This document shows positions 38,585 to 51,100 of a stretch of 64,000 bases of DNA, in pieces. Each line of letters begins with the position of its first letter. Within the stretch, counting starts at the first letter, position 1. The position numbers were made by a program, and so were the translations under genes. The DNA lies in assembly GCA_029783825.1 (NCBI GenBank), contig JAREIK010008139.1:23372-87371 (forward strand), in the 5' to 3' direction. Under the pieces are notes generated by a model. It worked only from the letters and a program-made list of their open reading frames with translations, was not told where the DNA came from and ran no database searches. This stretch comes from Sapria himalayana. Lineage: Eukaryota; Streptophyta; Magnoliopsida; Malpighiales; Rafflesiaceae.

Positions 38585-40499
38585 ATGGCACCTAAAAGAT
38601 GTGGGCTTGGTGAAGGTGGACGTGAACATAGAAATTAATGAAATTCATCTAGTATTTTACATTTGTTGCAAAGTTAGTACAATCTCATACCACCATATCC
38701 AAACTTCAACATCACAATCACCATCTCAATCTTTATCACCATCACTATCACTAACATCATTTTCATCACCTTTATCAAATATAAGCCCATCCACAGTGCA
38801 TACTTTCACATGGCACTTGCCACACTAGCACCTGATTTATGCGGCATAAATGTGAATAGTGGTGTCGAGCTATGTAGATGGTGGTGAACCTTTAACCTGT
38901 GATGCTAACAATAGTCATTATACATTACTATTTGGTAGTGACAGTGATAGTTCAAACATATTATTGATGTGGAAATTGACATTGCTTTGATATTTCATTA
39001 AGATTTTGGGCATGGTGTGACCATTCGATGTGTGTTGATGTGATTCCTATAAACTAGAACCAAATGGTGGTCAATGTTAGTAGTGTTTACATTAGTTGGC
39101 ACATAATAGTGCTGGTATTTTGGTATGACACTTGAATTTCTTTGGTACATTTAGTCTTTATTTGTTTAAAATTGCATGAAACTTTTATTTTAAAAAGTTT
39201 GGCATAAAATTATCATGAATTGTGTGTTTTATCTTTATTTCATTATTAGTTTCCAATTTCAGAGAAGTAAATCAGAATGCCATTTGGTCGGTCATTAGTG
39301 CCACAGTTCAAAAACATGGTTACTCATAATGACTTGACTTGATCCAAAAGCTATTTTGCGCAAGATTTCCACCTCATATTGGTCTTTGTCTCCGTGATGC
39401 CAATTCCTTTTCACTCAGCATGTCTTCCACTTTCTGTTGGCTTATTGTACGTGTTGTTTCGTTGTAGCTGCCTTTTTAAGCTAGAAGATTAGAGTAATCG
39501 TCTACCTCGGAGGAATGACACAATCTTTTTAATCATGTAATAATTTTATTTGATTTCAATTTAACGTGCTATAATACTATGAATTGAAATATTATGAACT
39601 TCTTCTAAACGGAGTATGCAATTTTTGTAGAGCACTAGAAGTTCAGTGAATCACATGCATTGCTTTGGTGATATTGTTGGCCACCTTCAAGATTCTAGTC
39701 TAGCATGCTAGGCTTTGATTGTTTGTTTTTTAAAAGATGAAAGCTGTATGCATGCATATTTCAAATTATAATGAAACTTTGATCTTTTTTTTGAAGTACT
39801 AATGGGTGGACTTATTTTTGTTAATGGTACAATGAATATGAATTTTGAGAGATGTTTGAATCAATTTTGAGAGTTTGAAAGATGCTGCTAATCTTCTTAT
39901 TTAAAGGGGAATATATATGCAGGGTTTGAGAGAAGTTTTGTAAGGTTCTTCACTGCTAAACTTGTGATCCTTATCATATGCAGTGTTTTATGCAGCTACA
40001 AGGGGAACATATACATAAATTCTTATCTCAGATATTATTCAATCTATGTTAGTGTCATGGTAATAATAATTTGTTCTGCATGTGAAATGGTAGTAGATGA
40101 TACATGCGGTTTTGTCATAGTTGCTCTATTGGTGGAACCATCGGGGTTGATTTTTTTCTCATGAGATTACTCGAGCTGCATGTAAGTTGGCCCAAACCCC
40201 CACAATCATTTAAAAAAATAGGCCAAAATTAGCTTGAGGCTTATCTGGTATTCAGAATCATGTTGGAATATCAAAATACATATTTAGAAGTTTTATTTCT
40301 GATCACATTAGTTAGAGATGATTTGAAATATTTTAAGTTTAAGGCATCACAATTGGCTTCATTCTTTACACTATTTTCTTATGCATGTAACATTTTTTAA
40401 AAAATTCTAAAATTTTTATGAATTGGATTATTTGTTGCTTGTTTTTTCATGACTAAGAATTATTTGTTTTTTTTCCTTGTATTAGCTTCTATATTTGTA

Positions 40500-40550
<51 letters not shown>

Positions 40551-40773
40551 ATAGATATCTATATATATAGATATTCTCATAATGTTTAAGTTTGAATTGA
40601 TGTGTATGCAGAAAAAAAAAGAAGTTAATGATGAGATGAAAGAAATGAAGAATGTAATGTAATAATAGATGAAATATATGGAGTCACAGTTAGAAATCTT
40701 GATGAGAGAGATAACACACCAAATTCTAGTAGACAACCCACGTAAAAGAGCCATGCACAAATGCACAAGCTAA
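38585..40773 (+). pseudogene. CACTA second gene of element D, middle part replaced
   Basis: The ATG at 38585 (MAPKRCGLGEGGREHRN, with a frameshift or stop soon after) matches the start of the second gene in element A. The C-terminal coiled coil (KKKEVNDEMKEMKN near 40610-40655, then SQLEILMREI) matches A at about 60-200, ending at TAA 40771-40773. The Ptta/En/Spm core seen in A (about 1000-1200) is not recognisable in D. Instead about 1.6 kb (38900-40560) of different, less AT-biased sequence lies between the two conserved ends. The gene is thus partial or chimeric. Confidence 0.65.
40501..40572. repeat. (TA)n/(TGTA)n microsatellite
   Basis: A TA run is followed by ATGT tetranucleotides and a TATAGATA tail, lying just before the last conserved exon of the second gene of D. 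Confidence 0.9.
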
Positions 40774-41040
40774 TGATGAAGATGATGATATAATTTTAAA
40801 TGATTATATACATATATTATGTTTTTGTTTTAACCATGTAACATTTATATCATAATTATTTCTGATTTTTTTTTGGTTTTTGTTAATTATAAAAAATGGT
40901 TTATAGTGTATGTTTTTATTTAATTTTATATAAAATAATAAAAATATGTAATGAAATTTTTTGTGAAAAATTAAAATTATGAAAATTGATTTTGAATGAA
41001 AATAGCTACGGATTTTTCCATTGCTAATTTAGCTAAAGAG

Positions 41041-41758
41041 ATAGATAGTTAGATAGACAGACTGATAGATACATAAATAGATATATAGATTGAATAAAGA
41101 CAAATAGACAGATATATAGATAAATAGTTATACAGATAAACATTTAAACATACAGAAAAATATACAAATAGATTGATAACGATAAATAGATATAGAGAAA
41201 GACATAAAAAGATTTGAAAATAGAGAAATAGATAGATATACAAGTAGACAGATAAACATTTAAACATACAGAAAAATATACAAATAGATTGATAACGATA
41301 AATAGATATAGAGAAAGACATAAAAAGATTTGAAAATAGAGAAATAGATAGATATACAAGTAGACAGATAGAAAATGATAGATAGATAAAAAGATAAATA
41401 GATAAACAGATTTCTAGATAGAGATATAGACATATAGATAGAAAGACAAATAGATAGATATATTTATAATAGATAGACAGATATAGAATAGATAGATAGA
41501 TAGAAATATATAAAATTAGAAAGATAGATAGATATATATATATATATATATATATAGGAAGATATATAGATAGACAAATATATATATATATAGACAGAAA
41601 CACAATTAGATTGATAGGTACATATGCATATACATAGATAGATATCTAGGTAGTAAGATAGACAGATAGTCCATTTAGATAGATAAATGGATAGAAAGAT
41701 AGCTAGATAAACAAATATATAGATAGACAGATAGATAGTATGATAGATAGATAGATAA

Positions 41759-41789
<31 letters not shown>

Positions 41790-42637
41790 GATAAATAGAT
41801 AGATAGATAAATAGATATAATGATAAAAAGATAGACAGGTAGACAGATAGACAAATAGATAGATATACAGATAAAAAGATAGTTAGATTAAGAGATAGAC
41901 AAATAGATAGATAGACAAGTAGACATAAAAAAATAGACAAATAGATAGATAGACTGACACATTCACAAATTAATAGATATATTGGTATACAAATAAATTA
42001 ATATACTAATAGATAGACAGACAGACAGATAGATAGATAGATAGAAAGATAAATAGATAGAAAGATAAATAGATAACAGATAAACAAATATGACTAATAG
42101 ATTGATAGACTAAAAGATAGATAGAGAGATAAACAAATAGATAAATAGAAAAATAGTTATTTTAATTGATAGACAGATAGATATATAGATATTTAGACTA
42201 ATAGACAAAAAGATAGGCTGATAGATAGACAGATAGACAAATAGACAGATCAATAGAAATATAGATAGATATATTGACAAATAGATAGATAGATATATAG
42301 ACAAATATATAGATAGACACATAGATAGACATGTACAGAAATAGACATATAAAGAATAGATATATTGACAGATAGACAGATAGAAATATAGATAGAGAAA
42401 TATATAGATAGATCAATAAATTGATAGATAGGTAGATAAATAGATAGGTATATAGACACAAACTGATAGATAGATTAATAGATATATAGATAAAAAGATA
42501 GATAGATAGAAAGAAAGATATAGATAGATATATAGATATAAAAATAAATAGATAGACATATAGACACAGAATAATAAATATATAGACATATAGATAGATA
42601 GATAGATACATAGACTTATAAAGAGATAGACATATAG

Positions 42638-42668
<31 letters not shown>

Positions 42669-43989
42669 TAATGATATAAAGAAAGAAAGAAAGATAGATA
42701 GATATATAGATAGACTAATAGATAGATAAATGGATAGATATATAGACAAAGAGACAAATAGACAATGATAGATAGATAGGTTGACAGATCTACTAATAGA
42801 TATATATATATATATAATATATAGATACACTGATAGATCATATATACATATAGATAGATAAACAAATAAACATATAGATAGATAGTTAGAAAAATAGACT
42901 AATATAGTTATATACTCATAGACTTATAGATAGATAGATAGAAAGATAGATAGACAGAAATGCATATTGACAAATAGAAAATTGATAGATGGATAGATAG
43001 ACATATAGATAAATAGACAGATATATAGATTGAAAATAGATAGATAGAAAAATAGATATAGAGATAAATAGATATATAGCTAGTAAATTATATAGATAAA
43101 CAAATAGACAAATATATCGATAGAGATAAATAGATATACAGATAGATTGAAATATAAATAAATAAATAGACAAATACATAGATAGACAAATACAGAGATG
43201 GTCAGATATATATAGATAGATAGATAAAAAGATATCAAGATAGTCATATAGTTATATAAACATACTGACAAATAATAGATAGATAGATAGGTTGATATAT
43301 TGGTAGATATATATATAAAAATATAGATAGATAGACAGACAGATAAACAGATAAATAGATTGATAGATATAAAGATATGCAGATAGACATATAGGTAGAT
43401 ACTCATATAGAAATATACACAGATAGTTAGAAAGATATATAGATAATTAGATAGTTAGCCAGATAAAGAGACATATAGATAGATAAATAGATAGACATAT
43501 AGACAAAAAGACATATAATAGATGGATAGATATATAGATTGATAGGATGATATATAGTTAAAAATATAGATAGATAGATTGCCAAATAGATAGATAGATA
43601 GCAGATAGATATACTAGTATACTAATAATCTAATAGACTGATAGACTAATAAAAATAAACAAAGATATACATATCGACAGAATGATACATAGATAGATAG
43701 GCAGATAGATATATAGAAGATAGATAGACAGATTGATAGATATATAGATAGACAGTTAGATAGATAGACAGGTAGATAGATAGACAGATAGATATATAGA
43801 CAGATAGTTAGTTAGTTAGTTAAAAAGAAAGATTGTTAGACAAATAGACATATAGTCAGATACATAGATAAATAAATACTCAAATACATAAATAAACACA
43901 CAGACAGATAGTTGGATAGATATATAATCAAGTTGAATTATAAATTGAAAGTCAATCATTATATAAATTGATTGATAGATAGAAAGATA
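41041..43989. repeat. GATA/GACA tetranucleotide array, block 2 (2.9 kb)
   Basis: It has the same composition and strand bias as 23933-30450 and is separated from it only by element D, which supports one original array of at least 9.4 kb. It ends at the start of a copia LTR at 43990. Minus-strand Tyr/Leu/Ser/Ile frames (up to about 210 codons) are repeat by-products. Confidence 0.95.
41133..41364. repeat. Perfect or near-perfect 116-bp tandem duplication in the GATA array
   Basis: The segment starting CAGATAAACATTTAAACATA at 41133 recurs at 41249 with the same order of otherwise rare variants (AACGATAAATAG, GACATAAAAAGATTTG). The two copies look essentially identical, unlike the rest of the array, so the duplication is recent. 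Confidence 0.85.
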
Positions 43990-45075
43990 TGTTAGAGTAT
44001 CCACTAAAATTCAATCATTAAATGATTCTTTTGGGACTTTTGTATCATATCTTATATGTATAAAAGCATCATTTATATTTATTATATTTTTTAGATCTTT
44101 GCAAATATTAGATGAATATAATATTGCCCTAGAGTGATATATTATATGGAAAATTACTCTAAATTTTCCCTAGTCAAGTATTAATAATCAAGGAAAATAT
44201 TAATACATTAAGATTATCAAGTAGGTTAACTAATATGAGATATTAAGTTAAAACATGAGTATATGCTGGAGAACATATACTAAACTGACCCACAATAAAA
44301 ATATTGCAAGGATTGTTATGTAAGTGTCTTGCACATTCTCCTCATGACTATTACTATAAATTATCTTTTGACCTGAAGTCACTTCGGTTGTCTACTTAAG
44401 AAGTTGTATTCTTTAGATTCAGTAAATGCCACCTGTAACAAGAATGGTTATAAATTTTTTAATACATATATACTAAATTATGCAGAGGAATGTGATTTAT
44501 GAAGATGGAATTTGTATCATTGATATAATAGAAGTGATATCACTTGGCCTCTTCATTGAGTAGGACTACTAAAATGCATGATCATGCTGAAATAAGTGAA
44601 TATAAGATATTAAGCATATCTTTTTAACGTAGTCTACTCAAAGATCAAGAAACCTATAGATTGATGTGAGGATGACATTATCCATGCCTCATAAATCAAA
44701 CTAGATATCATTAACAAATGAATTAAGTCTTACAATCAAATAAGTCACAAAATTAGCTTAAGTTGAATATATTATATTTTAATCACTTGGGTAGCAATGA
44801 TGTATTGCTAAATGTTGTTCATTGCTTTTTTCTTTAAAATGAGATTTTAAAGTCACTACTAATGTTACGAGAACCTATTGGGGCACAGACATAAAAACAT
44901 ATATATATTTGAAGATTATTTTATTTTAGTTAGACTAAAATAAACTAGGCATAATTTTAAGTCTGAAATTCATTTCAGATCTTAAGCTAATTTGACTAAA
45001 GAGTTTGGTCTAATTAGTAAATGTTTGGACATTTAAAAAGGGCACAAACTTAAAGCCAACATTTCTCACTTTTAG

Positions 45076-45103
45076 AATGATGTGTCATTAATGACACATC
45101 ATT
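45076..45103. repeat. Perfect 28-bp palindrome in the LTR
   Basis: It is centred on TCATTAATGA; the arm AATGATGTGTCATT is followed by its exact complement. It sits at the head of the 49-bp minisatellite whose units contain one arm. Confidence 0.9.
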
Positions 45104-45119
45104 TTAATTAATGATGCAT

Positions 45120-45385
45120 CCTTTTCATTAATGACACATCCTTTTAAAAAGGTGTATGAAAAGCTAAAATGTTTCATTAATGACACATTATTTTAGAAAG
45201 ATGTGTAATAAACCAAATAGGTTCATTAATGAAGTATCCTTTTAGAAAGGTGTGTGAAAAACCAAAAGGTTTCATTAATGACACATCCTTTTAGAAAGGT
45301 GTGTGAAAAATCAAAATGTTTTATTAATGACACATCCTTTTAGTTAATGACACATCCTTTTAGAAAGGTTTGTGAAAAAACAAAA
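45120..45385. repeat. 49-bp minisatellite (about five units) in the LTR
   Basis: The word ACACATCC or a one- to three-base variant starts at 45134, 45183, 45232, 45281 and 45330, exactly 49 bp apart, with an extra partial unit at 45350. Each unit reads approximately TTCATTAATGACACATCC, then TTTTAGAAAGGTGTGTG, then AAAAACCAAAA. Confidence 0.9.
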
Positions 45386-45635
45386 GCTTATTTAAAATGT
45401 GACAGATACAAAATGAACAAATATATATAACAAAGATATGTTTGTGTGGATACTAGTAGAGGCACGAACACATGATTGTGCTAGAATTAGACCAAACCAT
45501 TCAGAATCAAAAGTTTAATTTTTTGCTACAATAAGTAACATCCCTGTCCAACATTTAATTGTATTTACTTGGATCATTCGTAGGTTCCTAGTCCACTATG
45601 AAATTCTAATATGAAATTTATCTGAACCCCAACAA

Positions 45636-45647
45636 TGATATTAGAGG
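45636..45647 (+). promoter_or_regulatory. Primer-binding site (initiator tRNA-Met type), diverged
   Basis: TGATATTAGAGG lies one base after the LTR end; the copia consensus is TGGTATCAGAGC. Three bases differ, in keeping with an old copy. Confidence 0.65.
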
Positions 45648-47156
45648 GAGGTTGCGAATTGATTAAATTGTTTTATATATCTGTTTATATTTGATATGAA
45701 CAAACATATTATCATGATTATAAAAATGATTTATGAGCATTTTGATTAATCATGCATGAAACAGATCAATAATATTAATATGTTTAATATGATTAAATAA
45801 TATTGTTTGTAACTTGTTCATGTTAATTTGATTAATACAAATACTAAATTGTATTTATATGATAAACAAGAGTGTAGTGTGATTACATCCATGAATTAAT
45901 ATTATAGATGAAATTGTGATTATAGATAAGCGATTATATATTCATTTAATTGTTATATGGAGATGTTTAAATGTTAAACAATTGTATAGATGAAATTGTG
46001 ATTTGATTAAAGTCATAAATTAGTTTTATAAATCAATTTTGTTTTGGTTAAGTGGTGATGCCCCTTGACCCTACTAGGGGCGATGCCCCTAGGACCCCAA
46101 AATTTGAATGCCCCATAAATGATTAATTATAATCATGATAAAGTGATGTTATATGTATGTTTTGCATGGTGCATGGTTATGGCACTTTACCCCATATGAA
46201 TGGATTATGTGTGTTGTTGTAAGTTAAATATGGCCTCCGTGTCGTGTCTTTTACTCTACAATTCAAGTTATAAAATTCTTTTCTCATTTAATTCCCCTCA
46301 AATATAACTTGAGATTTCCTTCTAGATATATAATATATTATTAGAATAGTATTAGATTAGACAGTTATTTTAAAGGAGAAAGCAACAAACAACATAAGAC
46401 AACCAATGAAGCACTTGGATAAGATGAAATACCTTTAGGTTGACATTTTGATTTTCTCTTTAGCTTGAGAAAATCATTTTAGTTTGGGCCATAATCATTT
46501 TGATTTTTAATTTTGATTTTCATGTTTATTTTGTGTTTGTGCTATATATGTTGTTATACAACTAGCCTAGTAAAATAAATACAAACATATTTAAATGTAT
46601 GTGATGCATGTTAAATTCATTGTTTTACTAAACAATTAAAGATATCCTTCAAAATTAAAAATTAAGTCAATAAAAGATGCCTACCAAAGTTTGATACTCA
46701 TTACTACCTTGATCAATATTAGATAGGTTTTCCAAAGTAATATTTTTATTTATCTTGGTAGAGTGCGATAGGATAATTATGATATCCATCTTATTGAACT
46801 TTGGGTGAGACTTAACTAAGTTATCTCAATTAGATTGAGAACTTAGAAGCATAAAATTAGGAGATGCACCATAAGATGGGCTAAGAACAAAATATATTAT
46901 TCACCTAATTATCCAAGAGTTTTATTAGATATAATTGGTAAATATTACCTACCTAAATAGCTGAATTTTGGGCTTTTAGCCAAAGGTAACTCAAGACAAT
47001 GTCAAATATCGATCTTGGCCACTACTAGATTAAATAAATGAGAAATTTGAGGGATTGTTTTCAACCAAATAATTTAATGGGAGGATCATTTAATAAAAGC
47101 CCTAATTAAATAAACTATAAATATGATAATAATTTCTGCATATGTTTTAGATTACC
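45648..47156. other. Leader region of the outer copia, no gene seen
   Basis: About 1.5 kb of AT-rich DNA lies between the primer-binding site and gag. The only notable patch is 46055-46105, where GATGCCCCT occurs twice around a CTAGGGG inverted partner. No protein similarity is recognised. It may include a further small insertion. Confidence 0.5.
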
Positions 47157-47522
47157 ATGTATACAAACACGTCTAACAACTTATCACTGTGATTTGTCCT
47201 TGAGAAGGACAAGCTCAATGAAGCTAATTTTCTGTATTAGTATAGGAATTTGAGGATTGTCCTCAAACAAGAAAGAAAATTATATGTCCTAAAGTAGTCT
47301 ATCCATGAATCACCTGCTCCTAATACTCCTCGTGCTAATAAGGATGATCATGCTCATAAAAGGTATCAAAATGATGCTTTGGATATAACATGCATTATGC
47401 TTGCAACCTGAACTCTAAGCTTCAGAAGTAACATAAGAACATGGATGCTTATGATATGGTTGAACATTTAAAATGACAATATGAAGAGCAAGCAAGGCAT
47501 GAGAGGTAAGAGGTATCTAAGA
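47157..47522 (+). pseudogene. Outer copia gag, first part
   Basis: It starts at ATG 47157. Conserved Gag features on the plus strand are KLNEANF (about 47207), NLRIVLKQE (about 47247), SPAPNTPRANKDDHAHKRYQNDALDITCIMLAT (shown across 47305-47407, written here only as landmarks SPAPNTP and YQNDALD) and, after a frameshift, MDAYDMVEHLK and YEEQARHER. Gag forms the virus-like particle around element RNA. At least four stops are present. The frame breaks at 47522, where the inner copia entered between codons of the EVSK-ALFKCKM region. Confidence 0.85.
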
Positions 47523-48097
47523 TGTTGGGTAATTGTGCTTCCACAGTAGTGAGATTAAGATATAGAAACAATAGAAATAATAGAAAACAAGCAATATATA
47601 TATCCAATCCATCAACCATCCATGACAAAATAAAAAAAAGAGAAATAAACACCAAAAATAACGTGGCTCGCTACTCGCTCAGTACGACTAGCCACATTCC
47701 ACCAGAAAATGCTTATGCATTACAAATTAAACGAACAGAAATTGTCTTATAGTATGCAGCACATAGAATAGTCACGATAAATCACGTAGAGAAGAGAGAG
47801 AGACGATGAATAGTTCCACGGTGCCAAAACAACCACCCGAAAATAAAATTACAAAATATTTTATATTAAAAATTCTCTCGGTTCATTTAATTGGAGAGGG
47901 TCATATCATGGGATGGGTCCAACTCTATTCCAAAAATTTTGGCCCATTGACTAGACAACAGGACCTCCGTTATTGTGCTACTACTGCATCCCCGGCCTTT
48001 TAATATTTCTTTTTCTGCACTTACATGAAAATATTAAAATAGAAAAACCATATGGTTATACATACAGATTATTTAAAAACAAATTACATATACAACA
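47523..48097 (-). repeat. 3' LTR of inner copia (left)
   Basis: This 575-bp LTR aligns along its length with 52252-52835. By eye roughly one base in eight to ten differs, plus small indels, indicating an old insertion. Confidence 0.9.
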
Positions 48098-48112
48098 ATC
48101 TCCACCTTAATT
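48098..48112 (-). promoter_or_regulatory. Polypurine tract of inner copia
   Basis: On the minus strand AAGGTGGAGAT lies immediately upstream of the 3' LTR; it is the plus-strand DNA synthesis primer site in this element class. Confidence 0.75.
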
Positions 48113-48165
48113 TGTTTTGCATACAAATAGAGAGATACTCTCTATAAATAGTTAGTCCAAAAGGA

Positions 48166-51100
48166 CTACATCTGATTTGATATGTTCAGTAAATCAAGAC
48201 AGTGTCTTAACTTATTTAAAGTAACACATTTGATAAACATGTCAGCTGGATTATTAGAGGTTGCAATCTTCTTTACTTGTACTTTCTTCTCATATCAAAG
48301 GAAATGATATCGCACATTAATGTGCTTTGTCCTTTCATGGTGCACTTGGTCATTAGCTAAACAGATAGCACTGAAGTTGTCACAGAAAACTGTTGCAACC
48401 TTTTCATAAAGACTAAGGTCCTTGAGAAAACCTTTCAGCCATATCCCTTCCTTCGCAGCTTCAGTCATAGCCATATACTCTACTTCAGTAGAAGATAAAG
48501 TAAATGAAAATTACAGTGTGGCTTTCCAGCTAATTACATAACCACATACAGTGAAGGCATAATCAGTCATAGACCGTCTACTGTCAACATCTTCTACATA
48601 GTCAGAATCAGAATATTTTGCCAGCAAGAGTTTAGATTCATTACCAAATATCAGACCAACAACAAAAGTCCCCTTGAGGTACCTAAGTATACTCTTAATA
48701 GCTTTCTAGTGCTCTTGACCATGGTTTATCATAAACCTACTCACTACACTTACTGCATGAGCAATATCAGGTCGGGTGCACACCATAAGATACATGAGGC
48801 TCCCGACAGCACTAGAATAAGGAACCTTAGATATTTGTTCCTTGTTAGATTCAGATTGAGGACAACATTCTAATGTCAGATGGAGGTTAGAAGCAAATGG
48901 TGTGGACAAAGGCTTACAAGAAGCCATTCCAAATCTAGTTAGAAGTTTCTGAATATATTGTTTCTATGAAAGAAACAACTTTCTTTTAATTCTATATCTG
49001 AATATTTTCATACCTAAAATTTCTTTTGCTCCTCCAAGATCTTTCATATCAAATTCAGAACTGAGAAGATCTTTCAGTTCCTTAATATCAGATTTATTTC
49101 TGGCAGCAATAAGGATATCATCTACATACAATAGCAAGTAGATATATGACTCATCCTTGTGCCTTTTGAAATAAACACTGCAGTCATGGTCACACCTACT
49201 ATATTTATCACTAGTCATGAAATAGTCAAATCTCTTGTACCACGGACGGGGAGACTACTTAAGTCCATAAAGGAACTTCAAAAGCTTGCACACATGGGTT
49301 TCATTATCTGATACCTCAAAACCCTCACGCTGGCTAATTTAAATTTCTTCATCTAGTTCTTCATGAAGAAATATAGTTTTAACATCTAGTTGCTCAAGTT
49401 CATGGTTCTGATGTGCAACTAATGCTAGAAGTACCCTGATTGAGGTATATCTAACTACAGAAGAAAATATCTCATTATAATCGACACCCTCTTTCTGACT
49501 GAACCCTCTTGCAACTAAACGTGCCTTAAATTTTACACCACCAGCTATATAGGCATCATTTTTCTTCTTGAAAATCCATTTGCAAGAAATTATCTTTCTC
49601 CCTTTTGGTTTAGGTACAATAAGCCAAGTACCATCCTATGAAGAGATTCAATCTCTTCATTCATGGAAACTAACCATGACTCAAATTCAAGACATCTAAC
49701 AGCATTCCTGGAGAAGGATGGTTCAAGAATATCAATCTCTTCGGCAACTTGTAGGACAAACCCTACAAATTCATCAAAGCTGAATCTCAGATGAGGACAG
49801 ACATTCACCCTCCTTTGTCTATCCCTTGCAATACAGTAGGAATAGACTCTTCAGATGCAGGTTTAGAATCATGTTAAGTAATAGATTTAATATCATTTTC
49901 ATGATTAGCTATTGTTTGTCTAGAGACAACATGCATCGTTCCTAGAGCTACAGATTCAGATTTTAGCTCCACCTTAAGTTCAGCTTGAGGAACATCAGGT
50001 AACTGGATAGGACAAGGTACTTGTCTTAAGATGACACTTTCATCAAAGGTGACACTCCTAGAAAGAATCACTCTCTTTTCAGATGGTGACTAGATACGGA
50101 ATCCCTTGACTCCATCACCATATCCTACAAATATTCCTTTTCTTGCTCGTGGTTTAAGCTTACCATCATTTACATGATGGTAGGCAATACACTCGAACAC
50201 TTTAAGATTAGAATAATCTACAGGTTTACCAGTCCACACCTCAAATCGAATTTTAAATTAATTACACTATGTGGCGATCTGTTTATCAAATGATATGCTG
50301 TATTAACAGCTTCAGCCCAAAACTCCTTGCCTAAGCCTGATTAAGAGTGCATACATCTAGTTCTCTCTAGTAGAGTTTGGTTTATTATTTCAGTAATGTC
50401 ATTCTGCTGAGGAGTGTCCCTAATAGTTTTGTGTCTCTCTATACCTTTATCCTTACAGAATGCCTCAAATTCAGACGAATAAAATTCTAGACCATTATCT
50501 ATTCGTAATAGTTTAACCTTCTTTTGTGTTTGATTTTCCACTAAGCTAACCCACTACTTAAACTTTATAGAAGTTTCAGTTTTATGTTTCATCATTAATA
50601 CCCAGGACATCCTGGAGTAATCATCAACTAAACACAAATAAAATCGAGCACTCCCAAGAGATGTGACTCTAGAAGGGCCCCAATAGTCATAATGGATATA
50701 ATCCAAAATACTATTTGTACAGTGTATGGCTTTACCGAATTTAGTTTTATGTTTCTTTCTAAATACACAATAATCACAGAAATTTAATTTACTGACTCTA
50801 TGACCAACAAGAAGATTAAGATCTGAAAGAATTTTCATACCTTTCTCTCCCATATGTGCGAGCTGCATATGCCATAGTCTTGTAAGTTTAGATTTGTCTT
50901 CAGATGTTGGCTCTCCGGATGTGACAGAAATAGCCCCTGTCACTGTGGAACCTATCAGTGTGTATAGTGTTCCAGTCTTCTGCCCTTTCAGAACAATATC
51001 ATCTCCTCGGTGAACATTCAGTATTCCCTCTCTACCATTGAATGAATATCTCTGATCATCCAGAACACCAAGAGAAATGAGATTCATTGTCATCTCAGGG

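Larger units (their letters stand above)
30451..41040 (+). mobile_element. CACTA element D, near full length, 3' terminal repeat missing
   Basis: It starts with a diverged terminal repeat (TAATACAAGAAAATG) at 30451 inside the GATA array. It continues with subterminal motifs, an arm homologous to the reverse complement of arms A and B, a TNP2 transposase (34800-38441) and a second gene (38585-40773). It ends with subterminal-type sequence (TAGCTACGGATTTTTCCATT; TTAGCTAAAG) at about 41000-41040. There the GATA array resumes without the expected CTTGTAGTG end, so roughly the last few tens of bases are gone. The length of 10.6 kb fits a complete plant CACTA element. Both genes are broken. Confidence 0.85.
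43990..45634 (+). repeat. 5' LTR of the outer copia (about 1.65 kb, unpaired)
   Basis: The boundary starts TGTTAGAGTATCC directly after GATA repeats and ends AACCCCAACA directly before a primer-binding-site-like sequence, giving TG...CA ends. This is long for a copia LTR. It carries an internal 49-bp minisatellite and a 28-bp palindrome. With no second LTR in the window, the ends are inferred from context. Confidence 0.65.

Noticed and set aside
41049..43406. Same low-complexity minus-strand frames up to about 210 codons
   Set aside because: Repeat by-products, as above.
47449..48003. Short frames of 65-76 codons at the copia junction
   Set aside because: They lie across the gag/LTR boundary and within the LTR; neither matches a conserved protein.
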